Assembly: GCA_045649145.1 (NCBI GenBank)
Contig: JAZRPK010000003.1
Location: 1-19,921 of the forward strand
Source of the DNA: HGM11525 sp045649145
Lineage (GTDB): Bacteria > Bacillota > Clostridia > UBA1381
DNA: 19,921 nucleotides
Reading direction: 5' to 3'
The notes beneath the pieces were generated by a model, which saw nothing but the letters and a program-made list of their open reading frames with translations, was not told the origin of the DNA and did no database searches. This document shows, one piece after another, positions 6,708 to 14,012 of the stretch. Positions within the stretch are counted from its first letter, which is position 1, and each line of letters begins with the position of its first letter. The position numbers and the translations under genes are program-made.

Positions 6708-7895
6708 ATGATAAGAAAGGCATTGATTTCAACTATATATGAGGCGGCGTCAATTCAGCGCTGGAATGACCACATAAGACCATCTATCGGCTTTTCCGAG
6801 CTTGATAAGCAGGCGCATAAGATGGTGTATGCCTACACTCTGGCAAAATGTGAGGGTGACGGTAACTACGACCCGCTGCTGCTTATAGAGGGCGGAATTT
6901 TTGAGTTTTTGCACCGTGTTGTACTTACCGATATTAAACCCCCAATCTACCACAGCCTGATGAAACGAAAGGGCGGTCAGATTAACAGCTGGGTTCTCGA
7001 GCAGCTCAAGGGTCAGTGTGAGGGAATAGGCGGCGGTTTTTACGAGAAAATGTGCAGATACTTTAGCGAGCCGTCATATGCAAAGAAGGAAAAGCAGATT
7101 TTGCGTGCGGCGCATTATTACGCAACAGACTGGGAGTTTAAGGTTATCTACCCGATGAACACCGAAACATATGCTATCGAGGAGGTAAAAACCGAGGTAG
7201 AAAGAGGCTTGGCGGAATGTAATACCTTTGACGGCTTTAGCCGTTTTGCTACCAATCCCGATTTGCAAAAGTTCTTGTCCCTAATCGGCAAGCTCCGTTA
7301 TCAGCAAAGATGGTCAAGAGCGGTCAGAATGCCGCAGACCTTTGTAATGGGGCATATGCTGGTGGTTGCTATGCTGTCTTATTTTTGCTCGGTAGAGATA
7401 GGCGTTTGCCGTCGCAGAGTTGTTAATAACTATTTCTCGGCACTATTCCACGATATGCCCGAGGTTTTAACCCGTGATATTGTATCACCTGTTAAGACGT
7501 CGGTGGTAGGACTTGATGACATCATAAAGGAAATTGAGGACGAGCAGATGCACCGTGTGATTTATCCGCTTGTGCCCGACGATATCAAAGAAGAGCTTGA
7601 ATACTATACGCAAGACGAGTTTGCATCGAGGATTGTCCGTGACGGCGATATTCAGGTGCTTAGCTCAGATGATATCAACAGAGGTTATAATTTAGACGAA
7701 TATAATCCTGTTGACGGCGAGATTATCCGTGCCTGTGACCATCTGTCTGCGTATTTGGAGGCTTATTTGTCCATTAAGTTCGGAATTCAGTCGGAGCAGC
7801 TGCAGTCGGGCTATCACAGCCTGTTCCAGAGATACGAAAACAAGGTTATTGCGGGTATAGATTTCGGACAGCTGTTCGACTATTTCAGACTATAA
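6708..7895 (+). CDS. HD-domain phosphohydrolase, YfbR-like
   Basis: In this 395-residue protein the metal-binding HD signature lies in the second half: H216 (in VMGHMLVVA), H248-D249 (ALFHDMPEVLTRDIVSPVK) and D344 (RACDHLSAYLEA). The HDxPEVLTRDI arrangement resembles YfbR-type 5'-nucleotidases, so a nucleotide or nucleoside-monophosphate substrate is plausible but unproven. Roughly the first 190 residues have no recognised domain and make the protein about twice the size of YfbR. The ATG at 6708 follows GAGGTG by 6 nt; an in-frame GTG at 6699 lies inside that binding site and is rejected. It is the first gene of a tightly packed plus-strand operon. Confidence 0.85.
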   Translation: MIRKALISTIYEAASIQRWNDHIRPSIGFSELDKQAHKMVYAYTLAKCEGDGNYDPLLLIEGGIFEFLHRVVLTDIKPPIYHSLMKRKGGQINSWVLEQLKGQCEGIGGGFYEKMCRYFSEPSYAKKEKQILRAAHYYATDWEFKVIYPMNTETYAIEEVKTEVERGLAECNTFDGFSRFATNPDLQKFLSLIGKLRYQQRWSRAVRMPQTFVMGHMLVVAMLSYFCSVEIGVCRRRVVNNYFSALFHDMPEVLTRDIVSPVKTSVVGLDDIIKEIEDEQMHRVIYPLVPDDIKEELEYYTQDEFASRIVRDGDIQVLSSDDINRGYNLDEYNPVDGEIIRACDHLSAYLEAYLSIKFGIQSEQLQSGYHSLFQRYENKVIAGIDFGQLFDYFRL

Positions 7896-7914
7896 CCGAA
7901 AGAGGGTAGTTACA

Positions 7915-8400
7915 ATCAAAGCGAGGAAGAAAGAAGATCTTAAGGATTTTGCTGCTGTTAAGGAAAAGGCACTACGTCTTTTGGGATTTCGTGCACATTC
8001 CGAGTTTGAGCTGGTGCAAAAATTGCGGCACGCAGGGGCGGGGAATGACGAAATAGAGATGATTAAAGAATTCCTTAACGAGTACAAGCTTATAGATGAC
8101 CGTGTCTATGCCGAGCGTCTTGCAGCAGATTTATCGAATATTAAAAAGTTTGGCAAGCACAGAATTTTAGCAGAGCTTGCAAAACGTGGAATTGCACGGG
8201 AGATTAGCTATGAGGTTATAGAGGAGCTTGAAACGGACGAGGGCGAGCAGCTTTTGCCGCTTATGCAAAAGAAGCTTTCAGGCGACTTTGACCGCAAGAG
8301 CAGAGACAGAGCCTTTCGCTATTTTGCGGCAAGAGGCTACAGCTTTGACGATATAAAGCGTGCTTTTGACGAAATTTCTTCGGGTGAATATGACGATTGA
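7915..8400 (+). CDS. recX: Regulatory protein RecX, apparently with an ATC start
   Basis: RecX binds RecA filaments and modulates recombination. The product is about 161 residues of short three-helix repeats, with the family pattern KALRLLGFRAHSEFELVQKL, then IKEFLNEYKLIDDRVYAERLAADL, then GKHRILAELAKRGI and a C-terminal RYFAARGYSFDDIKRAF. The frame is open from 7861, but the first canonical start is a TTG at 7981 with no ribosome binding site, and using it would remove the conserved first helix. AGAGGG at 7901-7906 lies 8 nt before an in-frame ATC at 7915, which I take as the start. A sequence error is the alternative. recA is not in this window. The stop is 14 nt before rimO. Confidence 0.85.
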   Translation: MKARKKEDLKDFAAVKEKALRLLGFRAHSEFELVQKLRHAGAGNDEIEMIKEFLNEYKLIDDRVYAERLAADLSNIKKFGKHRILAELAKRGIAREISYEVIEELETDEGEQLLPLMQKKLSGDFDRKSRDRAFRYFAARGYSFDDIKRAFDEISSGEYDD

Positions 8401-8414
8401 AAGGGAAAAACGAT

Positions 8415-9737
8415 ATGAAGATAGGATTGGTTAGCCTTGGCTGCCCCAAAAATCTGACCGACAGCGAAATAATGCTCGGAATTATTAGTGAGCAGGGCCA
8501 CGAGATTGTAGGCGACGTTTCGCAGGCGGAGATTATAATTGTAAATACCTGCGGTTTTATAAACGATGCAAAGCAGGAATCTATTGATACCATACTCGAG
8601 ATGGCAGAGTACAAGAAAAAGAACTGCAAAAAGCTTATTATGACAGGCTGTCTTGCAGAAAGGTATCACGAGGATATAGCCGGCGAGCTGCCCGAGGTTG
8701 ATGCAGTGGTCGGAACGGGCGATTTTTATAAAATATGTGATGTTATAGATAAGTGTTTGCAAGGTGAAACGCCCTGCCTTTTCGGTAATCAGAACGAGAT
8801 TATTCCCGAGGGTTTGGCACGAATGACTGCAACACCGCCTTATACTGCATATATCAAAATTGCCGAGGGCTGTGACAATAACTGCACCTTCTGTGCAATT
8901 CCTCAAATCCGAGGTAAATATCACAGCCGCAAGATAGAGGATATTTTGTCCGAGGCTGAGGAGCTTGCAAAAAAGGGAGTAAAGGAGCTTATACTTATTG
9001 CTCAGGACACCAGCCGTTACGGCAAGGACATATACGGCAGATATTCGCTTGACAGACTCCTTAAAGAGCTTATAAAGATAGAGGAGCTTCATTGGATAAG
9101 AATTCACTATATGTATCCCGAGGCAATCACAGAGGATGTTCTCGATTTAATGGCACGTGAGGATAAAATCTGTAAGTATCTTGATATGCCCATTCAGCAT
9201 ATAAATGACGATATTCTAAGGCGTATGGCAAGGAGAACGGACAGCATCGAGATAAAAAAGAAAATAGAGCTAATTCGCAAAAAGATGCCCGATGCAGTTA
9301 TCAGGACCTCGCTTATATCCGGTTTCCCCGGCGAAGACGAAAAGGCGCACAAGCAGCTTTGTGATTTTGTAAAGAAATACAAGCTCGACAGAGTGGGAGT
9401 CTTTGCCTATTCCGAGGAGGAGGGCACGGTGGCGGCGCAGTATCCCGAACAGCTGTCTGACGAAATAAAATTGGAGCGTGCTGATGAGATAATGCAAATT
9501 CAGCGTGAAATATCCCTTGAGAAAAATCGCCACAAGCTCGGCAGTATTCTGGAGGTACTGTGTGAGGGGTATGACGAGGACAACTATATGTACTACGGCA
9601 GAAGCTATGCCGACAGTATTGATATAGACAGCAAGGTTTACTTTGCAAGCGAGGACGAGGTGGAAATAGGAAGCTTTGTAAAGGTGGAAATCCTCGATTG
9701 TGACGAGTACGATTTGACAGGAAAGGAAGTAGAGTAA
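8415..9737 (+). CDS. rimO: Ribosomal protein S12 methylthiotransferase RimO
   Basis: This radical-SAM enzyme adds a methylthio group to an aspartate of ribosomal protein S12. The 440-residue product shows the three-part layout. First is an N-terminal MTTase domain whose cysteines are in SLGCPKNLTDSE, NTCGFINDAKQES and TGCLAERY. Next is a radical-SAM core with CX3CX2C at C153, C157 and C160 (CDNNCTFCAIPQIRGKYHSR), and last a C-terminal TRAM domain. The opening MKIGLVSLGCPKNLTDSE is typical of RimO rather than MiaB. The ATG at 8415 is preceded by AAAGGG; an upstream TTG at 8397 overlaps the recX stop and is unlikely. It is translationally abutted to pgsA. Confidence 0.96.
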   Translation: MKIGLVSLGCPKNLTDSEIMLGIISEQGHEIVGDVSQAEIIIVNTCGFINDAKQESIDTILEMAEYKKKNCKKLIMTGCLAERYHEDIAGELPEVDAVVGTGDFYKICDVIDKCLQGETPCLFGNQNEIIPEGLARMTATPPYTAYIKIAEGCDNNCTFCAIPQIRGKYHSRKIEDILSEAEELAKKGVKELILIAQDTSRYGKDIYGRYSLDRLLKELIKIEELHWIRIHYMYPEAITEDVLDLMAREDKICKYLDMPIQHINDDILRRMARRTDSIEIKKKIELIRKKMPDAVIRTSLISGFPGEDEKAHKQLCDFVKKYKLDRVGVFAYSEEEGTVAAQYPEQLSDEIKLERADEIMQIQREISLEKNRHKLGSILEVLCEGYDEDNYMYYGRSYADSIDIDSKVYFASEDEVEIGSFVKVEILDCDEYDLTGKEVE

Positions 9738-10280
9738 ATGAATACAGCGAATAAAATAACGCTTTTAAGAGTGGTTTTGGTTCCGATTTTTATGGTGCTT
9801 TTGATGATGGAGAGTACAGCTTGTCGTGTTGGAGCGCTTATAGTCTTTATAATTGCGGCACTATCTGATGCAGCAGACGGCTATATTGCCAGACACTATA
9901 ATCAGATTACCAATTTCGGCAAATTTGTAGACCCCTTGGCAGATAAAATGCTGACTACGGCGGCGTTTGTAATTTTGCTTCATTACGGCAGAATGTCGGT
10001 ATGGGCGCTGATGATAGTGCTTGCAAGAGAGTTTATGGTATCGGGTGTACGTCTTGTTGCCGCCGCTGATGGTAAAGTTATTGCGGCAAGTATGTGGGGC
10101 AAGCTTAAAACCGTATCGCAGATGGTTGCAGTAATTGCTGCAATTATACTCCTGCTGCCCGTTTTCCCCGAAATGCCTGCAAAGATAATAACAGATATTC
10201 TTGTCTGGATTTCGGTAGTGTTTACGGTTATTTCAGGCGTAGATTATCTGTGGAAGAACAGAAATGTTCTTAAAATGTAA
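9738..10280 (+). CDS. pgsA: CDP-diacylglycerol--glycerol-3-phosphate 3-phosphatidyltransferase
   Basis: This membrane enzyme makes phosphatidylglycerophosphate, the precursor of phosphatidylglycerol. The 180-residue product has four to six hydrophobic helices and the CDP-alcohol phosphotransferase signature DX2DGX2ARX8GX3DX3D within SDAADGYIARHYNQITNFGK and the following FVDPLADK. It begins MNTANKITLLRVVLVP, usual for PgsA. Its ATG directly follows the rimO stop (no gap), with AAGGAAG inside the end of rimO as ribosome binding site, so translational coupling is likely. The product also supplies the lipid used by Lgt, encoded later in the window, although the two genes are not in one operon. 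Confidence 0.95.
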   Translation: MNTANKITLLRVVLVPIFMVLLMMESTACRVGALIVFIIAALSDAADGYIARHYNQITNFGKFVDPLADKMLTTAAFVILLHYGRMSVWALMIVLAREFMVSGVRLVAAADGKVIAASMWGKLKTVSQMVAVIAAIILLLPVFPEMPAKIITDILVWISVVFTVISGVDYLWKNRNVLKM

Positions 10281-10293
10281 GAGGTAGCAAAAG

Positions 10294-11007
10294 GTGAGAT
10301 ACATAACAAGCCTTGTACGGCGTGCCGTAGAGGATTACAATATGATAGAGGACGGCGATAGAGTCGCTGTGGGGATATCGGGCGGTAAGGACAGTCTTGC
10401 TTTGGCGGCGGCTTTGGCAGGGCTTTCCCGTTATTATCCCAAAAAATTTACGCCGGTCGGGTTGTCGCTTGATATGGCGGGCGATAGCGATTTTTCCGAG
10501 ATAGAAGCATTTTGCAAAAATCTCGGAATGGAATATCACGTCAAGCGTACCAATATACGTGAGGTTGTATTTGATATCAGAAAGGAAACAAACCCGTGTG
10601 CATTGTGCGCTAAGCTAAGACGAGGTGCATTAAATGATATGGCAATAGAGTACGGCTGCAAAAGAGTTGCACTGGGGCATCATAACGATGATGTTTTGGA
10701 AACCTTTATGCTGAGTCTTCTGTATGAGGGCAGAGTCAACTGCTTTTCGCCTGTCACATACCTTGACCGCACCGATTTGTATTCGATAAGACCGATGATT
10801 TATGTGCGAGAGGGCGATATCAAGGGCGCAGCAAGAAGGCTTGATTTTCCTGTCAAGCCGAGCGGGTGTCCGGCAGACGGTGTCACCAAGCGTGAGGATA
10901 TGAAGGAAATTATTGCCGAGCTTGAGAAAAAGACCTTCCCCGGACTTAAAAAGCGAATTTTTACAGCCATTCAAAACAGCAGTATAAATGGCTGGAGAGA
11001 GGAATAA
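10294..11007 (+). CDS. ttcA: TtcA-family tRNA thiolation enzyme (tRNA 2-thiocytidine biosynthesis type)
   Basis: The 237-residue PP-loop ATPase has SGGKDS at residues 29-34. A CX2C pair at C102/C105 (NPCALCAKLRRGAL) and a third cysteine at C192 (PSGCPADG) fit the three-cysteine iron-sulfur site of TtcA proteins, and GHHNDDVLETFMLSLLYEGR is also family-like. Clostridial members of this group may have other tRNA-thiolation targets, so the exact modified base is not certain. The start is GTG, 8 nt after AGAGGT and 13 nt after pgsA. The stop codon lies inside the operon terminator stem. It is the last gene of the operon. Confidence 0.88.
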   Translation: MRYITSLVRRAVEDYNMIEDGDRVAVGISGGKDSLALAAALAGLSRYYPKKFTPVGLSLDMAGDSDFSEIEAFCKNLGMEYHVKRTNIREVVFDIRKETNPCALCAKLRRGALNDMAIEYGCKRVALGHHNDDVLETFMLSLLYEGRVNCFSPVTYLDRTDLYSIRPMIYVREGDIKGAARRLDFPVKPSGCPADGVTKREDMKEIIAELEKKTFPGLKKRIFTAIQNSSINGWREE

Positions 11008-11034
11008 CTCTGCAAAACAGCAGAGTTATTTTTA
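11003..11034 (+). terminator. Terminator of the HD-recX-rimO-pgsA-ttcA operon
   Basis: A perfect 11-bp stem, AATAACTCTGC (11003-11013) with GCAGAGTTATT (11020-11030), a 6-nt loop and a short T run. The ttcA stop codon is within the left arm. Confidence 0.88.
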
Positions 11035-11043
11035 TGCTGACTT

Positions 11044-11123
11044 GTTGCATAGAGCAACTTTGTAATACTAACAATTTTGAGATGTAGTTATTTATGTTTT
11101 TTGGTTGCACAACGCAACCAAAA
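11044..11123. repeat. Two GTTGC-N5-GCAAC inverted repeats at the toxin-gene junction
   Basis: GTTGC...GCAAC occurs at 11044-11058 and again at 11104-11118, each with a 5-nt centre. The second extends to a perfect 10-bp stem (11099-11108 with 11114-11123). Neither is followed by a T-run, so they are not ordinary terminators. They lie between the ttcA terminator and the first recognisable toxin sequence, the second inside the annotated reading frame. Their role is unknown. Confidence 0.5.
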
Positions 11124-11961
11124 CAGCTCCTTTAGCATTAATTCGCTTTTGAGGTCATTTGCTGGACAAATGGAACGGTATATGCTATTATGGAATTATC
11201 AGGATAGTGGCTATACACACTATCGCTTTGTGACAGTTGGCGATAACTGTGAGCATTGCCGTTCGCTTAATGGCACAGTATTTGATATTTCAGATGCGAG
11301 CGCAGGAAAAACTCTCCCGCCGCTGCACCCTAATTGCGACTGCAAGATACATATTCTCGATAATGAGGGTAATCGGGTAATTAAAGTTGATAAAAGTGAA
11401 ATTAAGAACGATAACTCACTTGACTACTTAACTGCCTCGCTTAAACAGATCTTTTTGGGGAATTATGCCGAGGATACAACGCTTTTGGGAACGCTCGGTC
11501 AACTGGCGCTCGGTATTAGTGGACTTGACCTTCCTGCTGATATCAGGGACTTGCTGTACGATATTACTAACTGGAAACTCACCCCTGCCCACGCTTTGCA
11601 GACGCTTTTAGACGCAGTCTCTCTCTTACCTCTGGTTGGCAGTATCAAGTATACCGACGAGGCGGCAGATGTACTAAAGGGTGTTGTGAAGCAATCAAAT
11701 ACTCGTATAGTGAATACAAACAATGTTGTACGATTATCAAATAAAGAAATAATAAATGAGGCAAAAAGACTTGGATTTAATCAGACGGGACGCTACTCTC
11801 ATGGTCAGCCGATTTTCAAGAAAGGAAATAGGTATATAACACCTGATATTGATGCTCATAATGGAGGAAGATGGAAAATGGCTGATTCGATTAAGGGATT
11901 GGCGAGAAAAAGTACAAGGCTCGGTACATATGATGAAGAATTAAACAGGATAGGTGATTAA
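11077..11961 (+). CDS. MuF-like/pre-toxin protein with a C-terminal toxin domain (Ntox21-like), probably 5'-truncated
   Basis: The open frame encodes up to 294 residues in three parts. Residues about 40-95 resemble the C-terminal part of phage MuF/SPP1 gp7 minor head proteins, with C58, C61 and a PPLHPNCDCKI tail (H84, C87, C89). Residues about 140-205 have two hydrophobic amphipathic segments typical of pre-toxin linkers (LDLPADIRDLLYD; LLDAVSLLPLVGSIK). Residues about 225-294 resemble, from memory, Ntox21-type C-terminal RNase toxins of polymorphic toxin systems (YSHGQPIFKKGNRYITPD, HNGGRWKMADSIKGL, RLGTYDEELNRIGD). No start codon has a ribosome binding site: TTG at 11077 and ATG at 11170 are the candidates. 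The frame meets a stop at 11050-11052, so a longer ancestor has probably lost its front. An immunity-like gene abuts the 3' end. No secretion signal was found. Confidence 0.72.
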   Translation: MRCSYLCFLVAQRNQNSSFSINSLLRSFAGQMERYMLLWNYQDSGYTHYRFVTVGDNCEHCRSLNGTVFDISDASAGKTLPPLHPNCDCKIHILDNEGNRVIKVDKSEIKNDNSLDYLTASLKQIFLGNYAEDTTLLGTLGQLALGISGLDLPADIRDLLYDITNWKLTPAHALQTLLDAVSLLPLVGSIKYTDEAADVLKGVVKQSNTRIVNTNNVVRLSNKEIINEAKRLGFNQTGRYSHGQPIFKKGNRYITPDIDAHNGGRWKMADSIKGLARKSTRLGTYDEELNRIGD

Positions 11962-12456
11962 ATGAATTGTTATCGTATTAGCAAATATAACCCCGAATTT
12001 CGTGATGAGAGTGGGAGATATACCCGAGAAGAATGGACATCTATAAGTGATATTGGAAAGGTTTTTTCAGGAGAAAAACTCACAAAAGAAAAATATATTC
12101 AAGCAGAGGAAAGCTACATCAATGCGGTAAAAATGGTTTTATCCCAAAACAAAGTTGATGAGCTAATGATTGCAGGCTTGGAAAGATATTATGATGATAC
12201 AGATATATACGATTTGTCGTATGATGAACAAAAGTTATTAACACAGATAAAAGACAATATGTCTGTACGTTGGGACACGGTTGAGCTAATAATAAAAATG
12301 GCATTGCGTGAAAATCTGTGGTGCGTATTAAAGTCTGAGAAAGTAGAAATCCAATTTGGATATGATTATTATATGTATATAAAATGCGATAATATTCAGC
12401 CGACAATTATCCAAAAGCTTTTTGATAATAATGTATTTGTCGAATTAAATAAGTAA
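11962..12456 (+). CDS. Probable immunity protein for the adjacent toxin
   Basis: This 164-residue acidic soluble protein has no signal peptide or membrane helix. It begins MNCYRISKYNPEFRDESGRY, followed by EEWTSISDIGK, a pattern I associate with small immunity-type proteins beside polymorphic toxins; no Pfam name is claimed. The ATG directly follows the toxin stop (no gap), and the ribosome binding site (AGGATAGG) is in the toxin's last codons, so the two would be made together. That arrangement is the main evidence for an immunity role. The gene is visibly more A+T-rich than the core genes around it, which fits recent transfer. Confidence 0.65.
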   Translation: MNCYRISKYNPEFRDESGRYTREEWTSISDIGKVFSGEKLTKEKYIQAEESYINAVKMVLSQNKVDELMIAGLERYYDDTDIYDLSYDEQKLLTQIKDNMSVRWDTVELIIKMALRENLWCVLKSEKVEIQFGYDYYMYIKCDNIQPTIIQKLFDNNVFVELNK

Positions 12457-12470
12457 GGAGGAATAGACAA

Positions 12471-12869
12471 ATGCATAAACTAATAAGAATTGATGATGCA
12501 GTAGCAACACGTTTTTTGGTGTTAAAGAATTTGGAATCAGGTGTTATTGAAAGATGCTTTGATGATTCAATCTTGGTCAGTAGCGAAAACTTTGAATTTA
12601 TGGTCATCGATAATGACTATGATTGTAAAATTTATTTGTTTGGAGATGCTGTTGAGGAAAAAACGGAGGACAGCGTTCTTTGCAGGGTGATAAACAGGGA
12701 TGTAGTTGTTGGACGAAGACCTATGGTAGAGGTTGAGGTAGATAACGTACAGTATTACATACCCCAAAATACTATAAAAGATTACTTGGATAGGGATAGT
12801 TTCTATTTTGAATGCATGAGAAAGGATTTAATACAAGTTAACGATGTGATTCATGCTGGATTATTATAA
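12471..12869 (+). CDS. Small protein of unknown function in the toxin-immunity cassette
   Basis: I do not recognise this 132-residue protein. It is soluble-looking and acidic, and alternates short hydrophobic strands with charged turns (predicted mostly beta in the first 100 residues), ending with MRKDLIQVNDVIHAGLL. It has a strong AAGGAGG site and starts 14 nt after the immunity gene, so it is the third gene of the cassette, which then ends at the strong terminator at 12913-12944. It shares the low G+C of its neighbour. It may be a second immunity protein or an orphan immunity gene gathered by earlier toxin exchanges; this is inferred from position only. Confidence 0.6.
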   Translation: MHKLIRIDDAVATRFLVLKNLESGVIERCFDDSILVSSENFEFMVIDNDYDCKIYLFGDAVEEKTEDSVLCRVINRDVVVGRRPMVEVEVDNVQYYIPQNTIKDYLDRDSFYFECMRKDLIQVNDVIHAGLL

Positions 12870-12912
12870 AATTTACGACAGCCCAAGGAACTATAAGACT
12901 AATTGATGGCTT

Positions 12913-12944
12913 AGCACCCGCAAACAAATTTGTTTGCGGGTGTT
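12913..12944 (+). terminator. Terminator of the toxin-immunity cassette
   Basis: A perfect 12-bp stem (12915-12926 with 12931-12942, 4-nt loop, extended by a G-T and an A-T pair) is followed by the T-rich TTTAATTATTTTATTT. It lies just past the stop of convergent spoIID, and may halt transcripts from that side too, although the leftward strand lacks a U-tract. Confidence 0.85.
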
Positions 12945-12947
12945 TAA

Positions 12948-13895
12948 TTATTTTATTTGCGTATTCTGATAATAGTGAGCCAAAATCTCTTTATAATCGG
13001 AGCCGCGTCTTGCCATTGCATTTGCGCCGTACTGACTCATACCAACACCGTGTCCGTAACCCGTTACATCAAAATGCACGTTATCGTTTTCTACAGTAAT
13101 ATTGACATTAGTTGATTTTAAGTCAAACATTGTCCTAAAGAGCGTTCCCTTAATGGGTACGCCGCCTAACGTTATTGTTATAATACCGCCCGCATCCGAA
13201 CGTACAATATCGCCGAAAACACCATTTGAAAAATCTGTACCCTCAATGTTTTCCGATATTATCCGTTTTAGCTCGTCAACCGAAATTGTCTTTTCTGACT
13301 TAAAATTAGGTGCATTTTCCTCACCGGGACTTTCCACGCTCACTAAATAAGCCCTGTCGCCGCCCCATACATCTTTGGAGCTTTCCGTTTTTCCCGATGA
13401 CGTTGAAAAGAATACTGCCGAAATAACCTCGTCACCGAAGTAAACCACCTCGCCTGCGGTTTCTGCTACGGCTCTCTCAATCTTCTCCCAGTTTTTATCA
13501 GCCTCATCACCCCAAAGACTTCGACGCTCACTCTCCGATATCCACGCCTTGCAATGAGCAGGGTCGGTGCAGATATCTGCATCTTTGTGCTCGGCAGGCT
13601 TGCCGTCCTTTTCATACGCATTCATCCTTGCAGTAAGATAGCTTCTGGCGGCTACAGCCTGAGCCTTTAGTGCCTCTAACTCGAAAGAAGCGGGCATCTC
13701 TGCCGAAACAACCTCTCTAAGATACTGCCCCTTGGTCATTTCGACAACCTTATCCTCTGCATTTATGTACACCTTTATGCTCGAGCTATCCTCGGGAGTC
13801 GGCTTTTTATATATGCCGCTGTGCAACACAAAAATGGCGGGAATTCCCACCGAAACTAAAATTGTCAAAACAAGAAAAATTATCATCTGCCGCAT
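12948..13895 (-). CDS. spoIID: Stage II sporulation protein D (peptidoglycan lytic transglycosylase)
   Basis: SpoIID degrades septal peptidoglycan during engulfment of the forespore, together with SpoIIP and SpoIIM. The 315-residue product has an N-terminal membrane anchor (residues 4-25). It then shows the SpoIID/LytB core with the catalytic-glutamate motif VVSAEMPASF (E66), LKAQAVAARSYL, a CTDPAHCKAW segment, FFSTSSGKTESS and the closing GYGHGVGMSQYGANAMA. The ATG at 13895 is chosen over the longer frame because AGGTG precedes it and the anchor then lies at the N-terminus. It diverges from spoIIQ, a pairing known in clostridia. No sigma-E-like promoter was found with confidence. Confidence 0.93.
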   Translation of the reverse strand: MRQMIIFLVLTILVSVGIPAIFVLHSGIYKKPTPEDSSSIKVYINAEDKVVEMTKGQYLREVVSAEMPASFELEALKAQAVAARSYLTARMNAYEKDGKPAEHKDADICTDPAHCKAWISESERRSLWGDEADKNWEKIERAVAETAGEVVYFGDEVISAVFFSTSSGKTESSKDVWGGDRAYLVSVESPGEENAPNFKSEKTISVDELKRIISENIEGTDFSNGVFGDIVRSDAGGIITITLGGVPIKGTLFRTMFDLKSTNVNITVENDNVHFDVTGYGHGVGMSQYGANAMARRGSDYKEILAHYYQNTQIK

Positions 13896-13939
13896 TATAT
13901 CACCTATTACGAAATATATTTGCCAAAATTCGCTCTTAT

Positions 13940-13969
13940 GTATAGTTTTTTCGTCAAAGGGCAAAAATA
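13940..13969 (+). promoter_or_regulatory. Sigma-F-type promoter of spoIIQ
   Basis: GTATA (13940-13944), 15 nt, GGCAAAAATA (13960-13969) matches the forespore sigma-F consensus GYWTA-N15/16-GGNNANANTR at every fixed position. It lies 43 nt before the spoIIQ ATG. spoIIQ is a classic sigma-F gene in Bacillus and Clostridioides, so site and gene agree. sigma-G recognises similar sequences and could also use it. Confidence 0.82.
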
Positions 13970-14012
13970 CCTGTGTAACAAATGCCGCTTGCGGCGGAAA
14001 GGTAGGAATTAA

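Noticed and set aside
7981..8400. recX starting at TTG 7981
   Set aside because: It has no ribosome binding site and would delete the conserved first helix (AVKEKALRLL) that is in frame upstream.
11099..11123. 10-bp hairpin as a terminator
   Set aside because: No T-run follows it on either strand, and an open coding frame continues through it.
11077..11961. Intact prophage minor capsid gene
   Set aside because: Only the end of a MuF-like domain is present, no terminase, portal or capsid genes flank it, and the start is missing.
12438..12444. TGTCGAA (Spo0A-box-like) at the end of the immunity gene
   Set aside because: A single site inside coding sequence, no nearby promoter; expected by chance at this frequency. 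The same applies to the reverse copy near 13739-13745 within spoIID.
13896..13990. Sigma-E promoter for spoIID
   Set aside because: An ATACA-like -10 was seen, but the only -35-like sequence is about 20 nt away, too far for sigma-E. Not called.
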